NCBI RefSeq assembly: GCF_005886875.1
Contig: NZ_PNBY01000058.1
Location: 1 to 64,000 of the forward strand
Direction of reading: 5' to 3'
DNA from: Pseudoalteromonas aurantia
GTDB lineage: Bacteria > Pseudomonadota > Gammaproteobacteria > Enterobacterales > Alteromonadaceae
DNA length: 64,000 bases
Shown: in pieces, positions 1 to 7,012 of the stretch
Layout of the letters: each line of letters begins with the position of its first letter
Numbering within the stretch: the stretch's first letter is position 1
Translations under genes and position numbers: made by a program
The notes under the pieces: generated by a model
The model's database searches: none
Told to the model about the DNA's origin: nothing
Seen by the model: only the letters and a program-made list of their open reading frames with translations

Positions 1-98
1 TCTTGTCTGAACTAATACAAGTGATTTTTCATGCTCTTGCCCTGGGACTTGGTCTGGTTCTGGCTTTGAAGGTGCTTATACTAAAATGCAATATTTAA
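1..98 (+). CDS. Possible 3' end of a membrane protein (partial)
   Basis: Reading from base 3, an open frame runs off the left window edge and ends at TAA (96-98). It encodes about 31 residues with one strongly hydrophobic stretch (HALALGLGLVLALKVLIL) and a short polar end. That would fit the last membrane helix of a protein that begins upstream. No family can be named from so little sequence, and a chance open frame is possible. Confidence 0.3.
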   Translation, partial: LSELIQVIFHALALGLGLVLALKVLILKCNI

Positions 99-320
99 AA
101 AATAAAATAGCTAAGTGCTTAATAACATAAAAATCCTACACCTATACACTCTACTAATAATCTCTATAAACTTTGATTAATGTAGAGTGTTCTATTAAAA
201 ACTATACTCTGTTCTAATTCAGGTTTTATTGTTACTTAGAGTCCATTCTTTCATACATTGGTGACGACTTCTGTTACAGTGTACTCTTCCATGCTTACCT
301 ACTATAAATTAAATGTATCC

Positions 321-800
321 ATGAAAAAAATTGCTATTTTTGTTGATGTACAAAATATCTATTACACCTGTAAACAGTCCTTGGGCGGTAATTTTGATTA
401 CAATGCATTTTGGGCACAAGCAAAAGAGTATGGTCAAATAGAACATGCCTACGCTTACGCAACATATCGCGGTGACGACAAACAAACTCAGTTTCAAAAT
501 ATCTTGCGCGCGATAGGGTTTGATGTGAAGCTTAAACCCTATATACAACGTCAAGATGGTTCAAAAAAAGGGGATTGGGACGTAGGCATTACCATTGACA
601 TGATGGAGGCAGCCAAAACAGTCGATGAGATCATATTACTATCAGGTGATGGAGACTTTGCTATTTTACTGGCACATTTGCGTGATCACTATAACGTAAA
701 AAGCACCGTGTATGGAGCGACAAAACTAACCGCTAATTTATTGATTGAATCATGCGACGAGTTTATTCCTATTAACTCATCATTGCTGCTATCGCGCTAA
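321..800 (+). CDS. NYN-domain (LabA/DUF88-like) putative ribonuclease
   Basis: A 159-residue protein made of a single NYN (PIN-like) domain. The motifs expected of the family are visible: IFVDVQNIYY at the start, KGDWDVGITIDMM in the middle and LLSGDGDFAILL near the end, which supply the acidic residues that bind metal. Family members are thought to be metal-dependent RNases; the target here is unknown. I chose ATG 321 (MKKIAIFVDVQN) because the frame upstream of it adds 21 residues with no family character. The gene stands alone and converges on the helicase gene, sharing a bidirectional terminator at 848-875. Confidence 0.8.
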   Translation: MKKIAIFVDVQNIYYTCKQSLGGNFDYNAFWAQAKEYGQIEHAYAYATYRGDDKQTQFQNILRAIGFDVKLKPYIQRQDGSKKGDWDVGITIDMMEAAKTVDEIILLSGDGDFAILLAHLRDHYNVKSTVYGATKLTANLLIESCDEFIPINSSLLLSR

Positions 801-847
801 AACTTTATCTCGCACCAACAGTGTAATAAATTAACACGCTTTATAAA

Positions 848-875
848 AAAATAGCGGCAATTGAGCCGCTATTTT
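848..875. terminator. Bidirectional Rho-independent terminator
   Basis: An 11-bp perfect stem (AAAATAGCGGC / GCCGCTATTTT) with loop AATTGA, A-rich on the left and T-rich on the right. It lies between the convergent NYN gene and helicase gene and can serve both. Confidence 0.85.
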
Positions 876-896
876 AAGAATCTTAAAAAGACCTTA

Positions 897-2204
897 TTAT
901 TTATCAAGTCCTAACTTCGTCCCTTTTATTTGTTTACGGACATTGGCAATACGTGAGCGGTTTTTAGCACGCGCTTCACCACTTGCCTGATTGCTAGGGC
1001 GGTTACTACGAGGTTGACGACGCTGATGTGATTGCTTTTTACTTAACTTTTTAATTAAGTTATCACGGCTACTTACTTCATACCCTGGCAAATAATAACG
1101 CTTGATCTGCTGCTCAATCAGTTCTTCAATATGCACCAAAACTTGCTCTTCTTCACGTGCCACAAATGAGATAGCTTGCCCTTCGTTACCCGCTCGCCCT
1201 GTTCGACCAATACGGTGAACATAATCTTCAGCCAAATACGGCAAGTCATAGTTAACAACACGTGGTAAGCCCTCAATATCAATACCTCGAGCAGCGACCT
1301 CTGTTGCGACTAAAACGCGTACCTTGCCTTCTTTAAACTCTCGAAGAGCACGACGACGAGCGCCTTGCGTTTTATCTCCATGACATACAATCGCTGGGAT
1401 CCCATCTAACACCAGCTCACTGACTAATTCATCTGCAACGTCCTTCATGTTTACAAACACGAGCACTTGCTGCCAGTTTTTCTTACCTATCAATTCTGAA
1501 AGTAATTCTTGTTTACGAGATTGTTCAACAGGATATACAACATGACGAACCGTTTCTGCTGTGGTGTTCTCAGGCGTTACTTGTACATATTTAGGATGTC
1601 TTAGTACTGAACCAGCAAATTGCTTCATAGCGGGTGGAAAAGTGGCCGAAAACAATAAAATCTGTTTATCGGTATGCGTTAGCTCAATCACTTGTTGAAT
1701 ATCAGTGATGAACCCCATATCCAACATGCGATCAGCTTCATCTAATACCAAGTGCTTAACATTAGCCAAACTAATGTTACCTAGGCGAATGTGGTCGAGC
1801 AATCTACCAGGTGTTGCAACAACGATATCGGCACCTGCAGCCAGCTTATCAGCTTGCCCAGTTGTATTTATACCACCAAACAACGATACGGTTTTTAGCT
1901 CTGTATACTGTGCAAATTCCTCACAGTTACGGCCTATCTGCTCCGCCAACTCTCGCGTAGGCGCTAAAATTAAAGCGCGTGGTGATTTGGTTTGCGAGCC
2001 ATTATCTGCATCTAGCAGTTTTTGAATAACAGGTAATGCAAACGCTGCTGTTTTACCTGTGCCTGTTTGAGCCGTAGCTAAAACATCATGCCCTTTGCGT
2101 ACGACGGGGATAGCAGCTTGTTGTATTGGGGTTAGGGTAGAAAAGTTTATTTCGTCGAGTGCTTTAAGCAACAAAGGAGAAAAACTAAAAGATTTGAAAT
2201 TCAT
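897..2204 (-). CDS. rhlE: DEAD-box ATP-dependent RNA helicase, RhlE type
   Basis: A 435-residue RNA helicase. In order it shows a Q motif (TLTPIQQAAIP), Walker A (AQTGTGKT), PTRELA, VATPGRLLDH, the DEAD box (VLDEADRM), SAT (LFSATFPP), and the C-terminal motif VI (HRIGRTGRAG). A lysine/arginine-rich tail of about 60 residues (KKQSHQRRQPRSNRPSN) follows, as in RhlE proteins where the basic tail binds RNA. ATG 2204 (MNFKSFSF) is preferred to the ATG six codons upstream because family members begin at this point. The gene lies 56 bp downstream of the DHDPS-like gene on the same strand. RhlE-like enzymes act in RNA turnover and ribosome maturation. Confidence 0.88.
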   Translation of the reverse strand: MNFKSFSFSPLLLKALDEINFSTLTPIQQAAIPVVRKGHDVLATAQTGTGKTAAFALPVIQKLLDADNGSQTKSPRALILAPTRELAEQIGRNCEEFAQYTELKTVSLFGGINTTGQADKLAAGADIVVATPGRLLDHIRLGNISLANVKHLVLDEADRMLDMGFITDIQQVIELTHTDKQILLFSATFPPAMKQFAGSVLRHPKYVQVTPENTTAETVRHVVYPVEQSRKQELLSELIGKKNWQQVLVFVNMKDVADELVSELVLDGIPAIVCHGDKTQGARRRALREFKEGKVRVLVATEVAARGIDIEGLPRVVNYDLPYLAEDYVHRIGRTGRAGNEGQAISFVAREEEQVLVHIEELIEQQIKRYYLPGYEVSSRDNLIKKLSKKQSHQRRQPRSNRPSNQASGEARAKNRSRIANVRKQIKGTKLGLDK

Positions 2205-2260
2205 GAAAAAACCTGCGACCAATACTTAAGGGCCGCAGATTATACGTTATTTGTTACAAC

Positions 2261-3175
2261 CTAACAAAGCTTTAATAGCGTTTCATCAATGATATTTGCT
2301 TTTCCACCGACCACATCGGCTTCGTTAAGCGCATTTATAAGTTCAACCCCTTGCAACTGCTGTGCCTTGCTCAGAGTAACATAAGGTAAACGTGATACAG
2401 GTTTAACAGCACCCGTCATAATTAACGCGCTGTTGATTGCAATTGGATTCGGCTCACAAAACAGCCAGTTCATAAGAGGTGTCAATTGCTCATTTAACGT
2501 TGGACTTTTTGCGTCCATTAATGTGCGAAATAGCTTAGGGATCAAATTTGAGGTTACTGAAATTACCCCATGCGATTGATGCAAATGGCGGCCATCATGC
2601 GCTTCATCATCGTTTCCAGACCAACACGCGATGCCTTTTGACTCATAGTGTGCAATGCGCTCATTGCCACCACACTCCTTTACACCAATAAAATTAACGT
2701 GCTTTGCAAGTGGTTCTATGATGTCAGGGGTCAAGTCTTGTCCAGTTCTACCCGGCACGTTATAAACAAATGCTGGGCCAAGATCTAGCAAGCGCTCGAA
2801 ATGGATTTTAACGCCCGCCAGTGATGTACGGCCATAATACGGGTTAATTTGTAATGCTGCATCCATCCCAGAGGCAAAGCCATATTCTGTAGCTTTTATC
2901 GCCTCTCGCGTATTATTACTACCAGTATTGCCAACAATAACTAAGTCTTTCGAAAACTTATTGACGCTATGTGCGATGAGCATTAGGTGCTCTTCCCAGT
3001 TCATTAACTGGCCTTCACCTGTTGTTCCACCTACGATAATGCCATCAACGCCCGCAATGACTTGCGCTTCAACCAAGCGGTCATAGGTTGCTAAATCAAT
3101 GTCACCAGACATGGTGTAAGGTGTTTTTATCGCGGTAATAAGGCTTGCTTGTTTAATTGTTTGTATTGTTCGCAT
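2261..3175 (-). CDS. dapA: Dihydrodipicolinate synthase family enzyme, plant-type sequence
   Basis: A 304-residue class I aldolase-type TIM barrel. Residues expected for 4-hydroxy-tetrahydrodipicolinate synthase (pyruvate plus aspartate semialdehyde, lysine pathway) are present: T51-T52 in GGTTGEG, Y113-Y114 in NPYYG, Y138 in VYNVPGRT, R143, and the Schiff-base lysine K166 in GVKECGGN. The wording around these sites (LITAIKTPY, GTTGEGQLM.W.EH, GNTGSN.TREAI.ATE, GVISVTSNL, PLM.WLF.EPNPI) matches my memory of plant DHDPS much better than E. coli DapA. It includes W60 and N83, positions linked to lysine feedback in plant enzymes. Sequence alone cannot exclude another aldol-type activity. Confidence 0.75.
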   Translation of the reverse strand: MRTIQTIKQASLITAIKTPYTMSGDIDLATYDRLVEAQVIAGVDGIIVGGTTGEGQLMNWEEHLMLIAHSVNKFSKDLVIVGNTGSNNTREAIKATEYGFASGMDAALQINPYYGRTSLAGVKIHFERLLDLGPAFVYNVPGRTGQDLTPDIIEPLAKHVNFIGVKECGGNERIAHYESKGIACWSGNDDEAHDGRHLHQSHGVISVTSNLIPKLFRTLMDAKSPTLNEQLTPLMNWLFCEPNPIAINSALIMTGAVKPVSRLPYVTLSKAQQLQGVELINALNEADVVGGKANIIDETLLKLC

Positions 3176-3324
3176 TCGATTTTAATTGGCGTTGGATCAG
3201 TTTGGCTATGTTTTACCATAAATGGCCGTAATATCCGAGTAATTCACGATGCAATTTTTTACTTGAAATATTAAATTAAATCATCCACAATTTAATTACT
3301 GTATATTTATCCAGTCAATTAACA

Positions 3325-3978
3325 ATGAGTCTACTTAGCCACTTAGATACTTACTTTTATCGCGCTGAAGAACTATGCCAAGCGCTAAAAATTTCTGAAG
3401 AAACTTTATTAAAATGGCAAGAAAGCCGCATATTCCCAAAGCCCTCTTATAGTATTCAAAATACCATAAAATGTAGTTCTTACTTAGGGCTCTATGAATG
3501 CGAGGAGTTTACCGACTACTACCCAAGAGGTGGCGTACAATGGGGTCAAGACTTAATAAAATATAAAGTGCAAAGCTCTTCTCAGGCTTACGAATTGTTT
3601 TATCAGCAATACACGCAAACTCTAGAGCGATGCCAACAACAAGCTTTGTATTGCCAAGACGCTCGCTTTAGTGATGATTTAGAGGACCAGATCCAGACCA
3701 GTTGGCAACAGTATCTATGCAGTAAATACGGAACAATAAGCCAAAATGGGTTAATTGAAGAAATTGTTTATATTGAGCTGGGCAGAGCGATTGTCGATGA
3801 GCTAACTGAAGAACGCACAGCATCAAGCATTAACATAACAGTACGCCCACAATTGCTTAAAGCACTAAAGCTATTAAATCGAGCCATAAGCCATCAAGCA
3901 AAGCATGAACAGAACCAATCATTGCGTGAACGGTATATCGATGCCCTAGTTATTAAGTACGATTTAAGCGTAAAGTAA
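3325..3978 (+). CDS. DUF6058-like protein with MerR-like N-terminus
   Basis: A 217-residue soluble protein. The first ~35 residues (FYRAEELCQALKISEETLLKWQESRIFP) read like a MerR-type helix-turn-helix. The rest is helical with many glutamines and no membrane segment. The overall pattern resembles the DUF6058 family seen in Pseudoalteromonas and relatives, sometimes annotated as linked to natural-product loci; I place it there from memory only. No biosynthetic genes are nearby, so no role can be given. It converges closely on the small gene at 3988-4245. Confidence 0.6.
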   Translation: MSLLSHLDTYFYRAEELCQALKISEETLLKWQESRIFPKPSYSIQNTIKCSSYLGLYECEEFTDYYPRGGVQWGQDLIKYKVQSSSQAYELFYQQYTQTLERCQQQALYCQDARFSDDLEDQIQTSWQQYLCSKYGTISQNGLIEEIVYIELGRAIVDELTEERTASSINITVRPQLLKALKLLNRAISHQAKHEQNQSLRERYIDALVIKYDLSVK

Positions 3979-3987
3979 TTATTTACG

Positions 3988-4245
3988 CTAGGACTGCTCA
4001 CAGTGCGCACGCATTACTTCAAACGCCTTAAGTACAGTAAGCTGCTCTTTACATAACGCATCGTACCAATTATCGAATTTTTCATCATCTTCTTGCTCGC
4101 TGAGCACCTGATATTCAGCAAGTAGCTCGATAATGTCTGTATGAGTGCAACTTAAACTATCTAGTTGTGCACTCAATGCAGAGTGATCTTTATTTTTTAG
4201 TGTTGCAATTACACTGTTGTCTAGTTGATCGTTACCCTGAATCAT
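3988..4245 (-). CDS. Small acidic hypothetical protein
   Basis: An 85-residue acidic, soluble protein (MIQGNDQLDNSVIATLKNKDHSALSA...) predicted to be mostly helical, with no signal peptide or membrane segment. I do not recognise a family. Upstream on its own strand, 'gggaagagtt' supplies a purine-rich ribosome binding site just before the ATG. It is divergent from the L31B gene, and its promoter region holds the inverted repeat at 4262-4284. Confidence 0.55.
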   Translation of the reverse strand: MIQGNDQLDNSVIATLKNKDHSALSAQLDSLSCTHTDIIELLAEYQVLSEQEDDEKFDNWYDALCKEQLTVLKAFEVMRAHCEQS

Positions 4246-4261
4246 AACTCTTCCCTTTTCT

Positions 4262-4284
4262 TGTTATAGTTACTAGTTATAACA
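4262..4284. promoter_or_regulatory. Inverted repeat TGTTATA-N9-TATAACA
   Basis: Seven-base arms TGTTATA (4262-4268) and TATAACA (4278-4284) are separated by nine bases, just upstream of the small gene ending at 3988. GTTATA/TATAAC half-sites are typical of Zur-type operators, but the spacer is longer than usual, so this is only a candidate protein-binding site. Confidence 0.3.
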
Positions 4285-4403
4285 GTCTGATACGGAATTG
4301 GTACCCCCTAAGCAACCGTTTGCACAACATTCGTGCGATCTGAGGAGAAATTGCGGGAGTCGCTATTAATTGTTGCAATTAATTCTTATTTGAAATAAAA
4401 TTC

Positions 4404-4416
4404 GATACATTATAAC
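4404..4416. promoter_or_regulatory. Candidate Zur box upstream of rpmE2-rpmJ2
   Basis: The sequence GATACATTATAAC (reverse GTTATAATGTATC) resembles the gammaproteobacterial Zur consensus built on GTTATAWTATAAC. It sits 20 bp before the L31B start codon, where binding would block transcription. Alternative zinc-free ribosomal proteins are commonly Zur-repressed, which supports the reading. The match is imperfect and made by eye. Confidence 0.45.
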
Positions 4417-4435
4417 AAAACATTACGGAGTTTTT

Positions 4436-4687
4436 ATGAAGCCTGGTATCCACCCCGATTACCAACAAGTCGCTTTTCACGATACAGCTGCAGATAGCTA
4501 CTTTGTTGTAGGCTCAACAATTAAAACTGACAGAACGATTGAACTAGAAGGTGTTACTTACCCTTATGTGCCAATCGATGTGTCTAGTGAATCTCACCCT
4601 TTCTATACTGGTAAGCAAAAAGCAGTTGCTAGTGATGGACGTGTTGCACAATTTAACCGCAGGTTTAAAAACTTAAGCACAAAATAA
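4436..4687 (+). CDS. rpmE2: 50S ribosomal protein L31 type B (zinc-independent)
   Basis: An 83-residue type B L31 ([20 protein letters not shown]...), the long form. It has no cysteine and therefore lacks the zinc-binding CxxC of the standard L31. In related bacteria this paralogue replaces the zinc form under zinc starvation, freeing zinc. A strong ribosome binding site (ACGGAG) precedes the ATG. Ten bases separate it from rpmJ2, so the two form an operon. A Zur-like site lies in the promoter region. Confidence 0.95.
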   Translation: MKPGIHPDYQQVAFHDTAADSYFVVGSTIKTDRTIELEGVTYPYVPIDVSSESHPFYTGKQKAVASDGRVAQFNRRFKNLSTK

Positions 4688-4697
4688 CGGAGGCTCT

Positions 4698-4838
4698 ATG
4701 AAGGTACTTAGTTCACTAAAAAGCGCAAAAAATCGCCCTGGTTGTCAAGTAGTAAAAAGACGTGGTCGCGTATTTGTGATTTGTAAAACAAATCCGCGCT
4801 TTAAAGCTGTACAAGGGAAAGGCGGCTCGAAAAAGTAA
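4698..4838 (+). CDS. rpmJ2: 50S ribosomal protein L36 type B
   Basis: A 46-residue protein ([20 protein letters not shown]...), the YkgO-like paralogue of L36. It has the long N-terminus ([11 protein letters not shown]) and the [20 protein letters not shown] core. Only two cysteines (C16 and C29) remain, so the CxxC-C-H zinc knuckle of standard L36 is incomplete. ACGGAGG six bases before the ATG gives a strong ribosome binding site. It pairs with rpmE2 in a two-gene operon that ends at the terminator at 4856-4888. Confidence 0.93.
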   Translation: MKVLSSLKSAKNRPGCQVVKRRGRVFVICKTNPRFKAVQGKGGSKK

Positions 4839-4855
4839 CTTTATCTTGCCCTGAC

Positions 4856-4888
4856 AAAAAACCTCTACCTAGTTGGTAGAGGTTTTTT
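4856..4888. terminator. Bidirectional Rho-independent terminator
   Basis: Stem AAAAAACCTCTACC pairs with GGTAGAGGTTTTTT around a five-base loop. It lies between the convergent rpmE2-rpmJ2 operon and the lipoprotein gene ending at 4910. Confidence 0.9.
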
Positions 4889-4909
4889 ATTATTAGCTCA
4901 TTCAGCTAT

Positions 4910-7003
4910 TTATTCTTCGGTCCATAACGCAATTTCACCTATTTGGATCAAACGACCACTATCACCACCAACCCCTTCTCCTGTGCGTGTATTATGAAAA
5001 TCAATTCGATATTGTATATATTCAGCGGTATTAGCAACATCAAACATGTAGGTCGCACTCAACTCAGGTAAGTTTGAGAACTCTTGACTATCCAGCAGTG
5101 TCCATTGCTCACCATCGTTTGAGCCATACATATCCCAACTGCTTGGAAAGCGTATTGCGTTATCTTTGGCTGTTGCAATAGAATATTTTGACACTTTCGT
5201 TGCTTGCGCTAAAACAAAGTCGGTATATACACTGTTTACTTGCGCAATAGGCAGTAAATCTGGAGCGTACTCAGCTACCCACCAAGGTGCTTCAATCAAC
5301 GCATTGAACTTATTATTTATATTATTATCGACTAACTTATCTGGCCCTTCACCCCAAATACCTATATGAGTTGCGTTTGTGTTTACTATTACCGACTCTA
5401 AAATTGCAATATTTTTAAACCCTGCCACAGGCGTAGGGAAAGGTGCAGTGATGCCTTTTTCATCTTTCAAGTAGGCAATATACTCAGAAAATACCACTTC
5501 AATCCCTCGATCTGCACCAAATATATGCTTAAATGCCAAATCAAAGTCCCATTTATCAAGCTCATTTGCACTGGCATTAAAGCGCTTAATAAAATCGATA
5601 CTCTTATTTGTATTAACGACCCACTCTAAAAAAAATGCGGTTTGGTTATATGCATCTTCATTATGGTCTTTTACCCAAGCAATATTAGGTCTCGCGTGCT
5701 CGTAGAACCCGGCTTCAATTCGGATGAAATTTGCCAGTGACTCCAAGTACGTATGATAGTCGTTACCTGCTTCATAACTCCCTGTCTTTGGTGTGTTATT
5801 ATAACCATGTGTTAATTCATGCCAAAGTACCCCAAGAACTTCTCTTCTAATGGCTTCATCACCTTGACCTTCCAAGCTCGCTATATGGTTTAAGTCAAAC
5901 ATCAGTTCCATATGTTTATCACTCCCCCCCTTAGCGGCAGGGAAATCATACAGATCAGTAATAAACTTCACTGACTCAAAAGTATTTATTTCGGTTACGT
6001 TGTTGAATAAACGCTTGGCAATTTTTAATGATATTTCTTGGATCACTGCTTCAAGGTCAGGAAATACTCGTTCAAGTGCTTTTTGACCTGCGTGCTCAGG
6101 TTTATTTTTTATAAAAGTAACGCTTGGGTTTTCAAAACCTGCCCAAGGCTGTTGTTCGTCCCACACCCGTATATAGTCTTCCTTAATTAACATTGACTCA
6201 CCTTTGTCATTTGCCGCGCTCAAGGTTACCGACTTGGCACCTAACGACGAAAACTTAACCAATGGCGATCGCTCATTACTGGTTTGCGGCGTCCCATCTT
6301 CAAATGTCCATTGCCAACTGGTCGGGTTTACCAATGACTCGTCTTTAAAAACCACCAGCTCATCGACCGCTGGTGTCACATTTGTCGCTATAAACTCTAC
6401 CAGTGGGACATCAGATACTACCATCAACTGCAATTCAGCAAGCTGTAAGATGTTACTGCCGTAGGAGTCAGTCCCAGCATGTACCATTTCAAAATTGAAG
6501 TACTGAAATGCTTGTTCATTCTCAATGGAAAATGACCTCATTGACCCACGTGATTCAAATACTTCATCTGCACGAGCATCTATTTCAACCCAGTCTTGCT
6601 TGTCATTGGAGCCATACACTACCCAATTTTTAGGGTCTCTGTTCGGTTCATCCCCAGCCGATATAAAGTTATAACCTTTAAGCTCATATTCCTTAACTGC
6701 TGAAAAAATCACTGTGGCTTTGCTATCAAACGCTAAAAATTTAGTACCCGCCTTGCCATCAATTAGATTTTCAACCTGCTCGCCAGCAGGTGAGGAGTCA
6801 GTTCCTTCAGTCAATATGGCTTCAACTTTAGAGCCAGTATCGCCAACCATATTTCGCTGCGCTGAGTCATTAACAACGGTTTGCATTGGTGTTTCTTCAC
6901 TACTTTGCCTAGAAGTAAAACCTGATCCATCATTACAGCCCGTTAGTGCCACACACACAGCAAGTGTTACTGCTGAATATTTTAAATTAAACATATTATT
7001 CAC
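4910..7003 (-). CDS. Lipoprotein with discoidin, PKD and basic-secretory-protein peptidase-like domains
   Basis: A 697-residue lipoprotein: hydrophobic signal ending in lipobox LTGC with C23 as lipid-modified residue. A discoidin (F5/8C-like) carbohydrate-binding domain follows at about 55-195 (NWVVYGSNDKQDWVEID), then a PKD-like fold at 205-285 (WQWTFEDGTPQTSNERSP). A basic-secretory-protein-like peptidase domain spans 290-520, with H395-E396-x-x-H399 in LWHELTHGY and a downstream ESLANFIRIEAGF. A second discoidin-like segment lies at 555-695 (WDMYGSNDGEQWTLLD). The family is a zinc-metallopeptidase type known from plants and bacteria. Here the usual EGxAD reads ESLAN, so activity may be altered. 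It starts 10 bp after the TonB receptor, in the same operon. Paralogue at 10008-11453. Confidence 0.8.
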   Translation of the reverse strand: MNNMFNLKYSAVTLAVCVALTGCNDGSGFTSRQSSEETPMQTVVNDSAQRNMVGDTGSKVEAILTEGTDSSPAGEQVENLIDGKAGTKFLAFDSKATVIFSAVKEYELKGYNFISAGDEPNRDPKNWVVYGSNDKQDWVEIDARADEVFESRGSMRSFSIENEQAFQYFNFEMVHAGTDSYGSNILQLAELQLMVVSDVPLVEFIATNVTPAVDELVVFKDESLVNPTSWQWTFEDGTPQTSNERSPLVKFSSLGAKSVTLSAANDKGESMLIKEDYIRVWDEQQPWAGFENPSVTFIKNKPEHAGQKALERVFPDLEAVIQEISLKIAKRLFNNVTEINTFESVKFITDLYDFPAAKGGSDKHMELMFDLNHIASLEGQGDEAIRREVLGVLWHELTHGYNNTPKTGSYEAGNDYHTYLESLANFIRIEAGFYEHARPNIAWVKDHNEDAYNQTAFFLEWVVNTNKSIDFIKRFNASANELDKWDFDLAFKHIFGADRGIEVVFSEYIAYLKDEKGITAPFPTPVAGFKNIAILESVIVNTNATHIGIWGEGPDKLVDNNINNKFNALIEAPWWVAEYAPDLLPIAQVNSVYTDFVLAQATKVSKYSIATAKDNAIRFPSSWDMYGSNDGEQWTLLDSQEFSNLPELSATYMFDVANTAEYIQYRIDFHNTRTGEGVGGDSGRLIQIGEIALWTEE

Positions 7004-7012
7004 CTGTTATTA

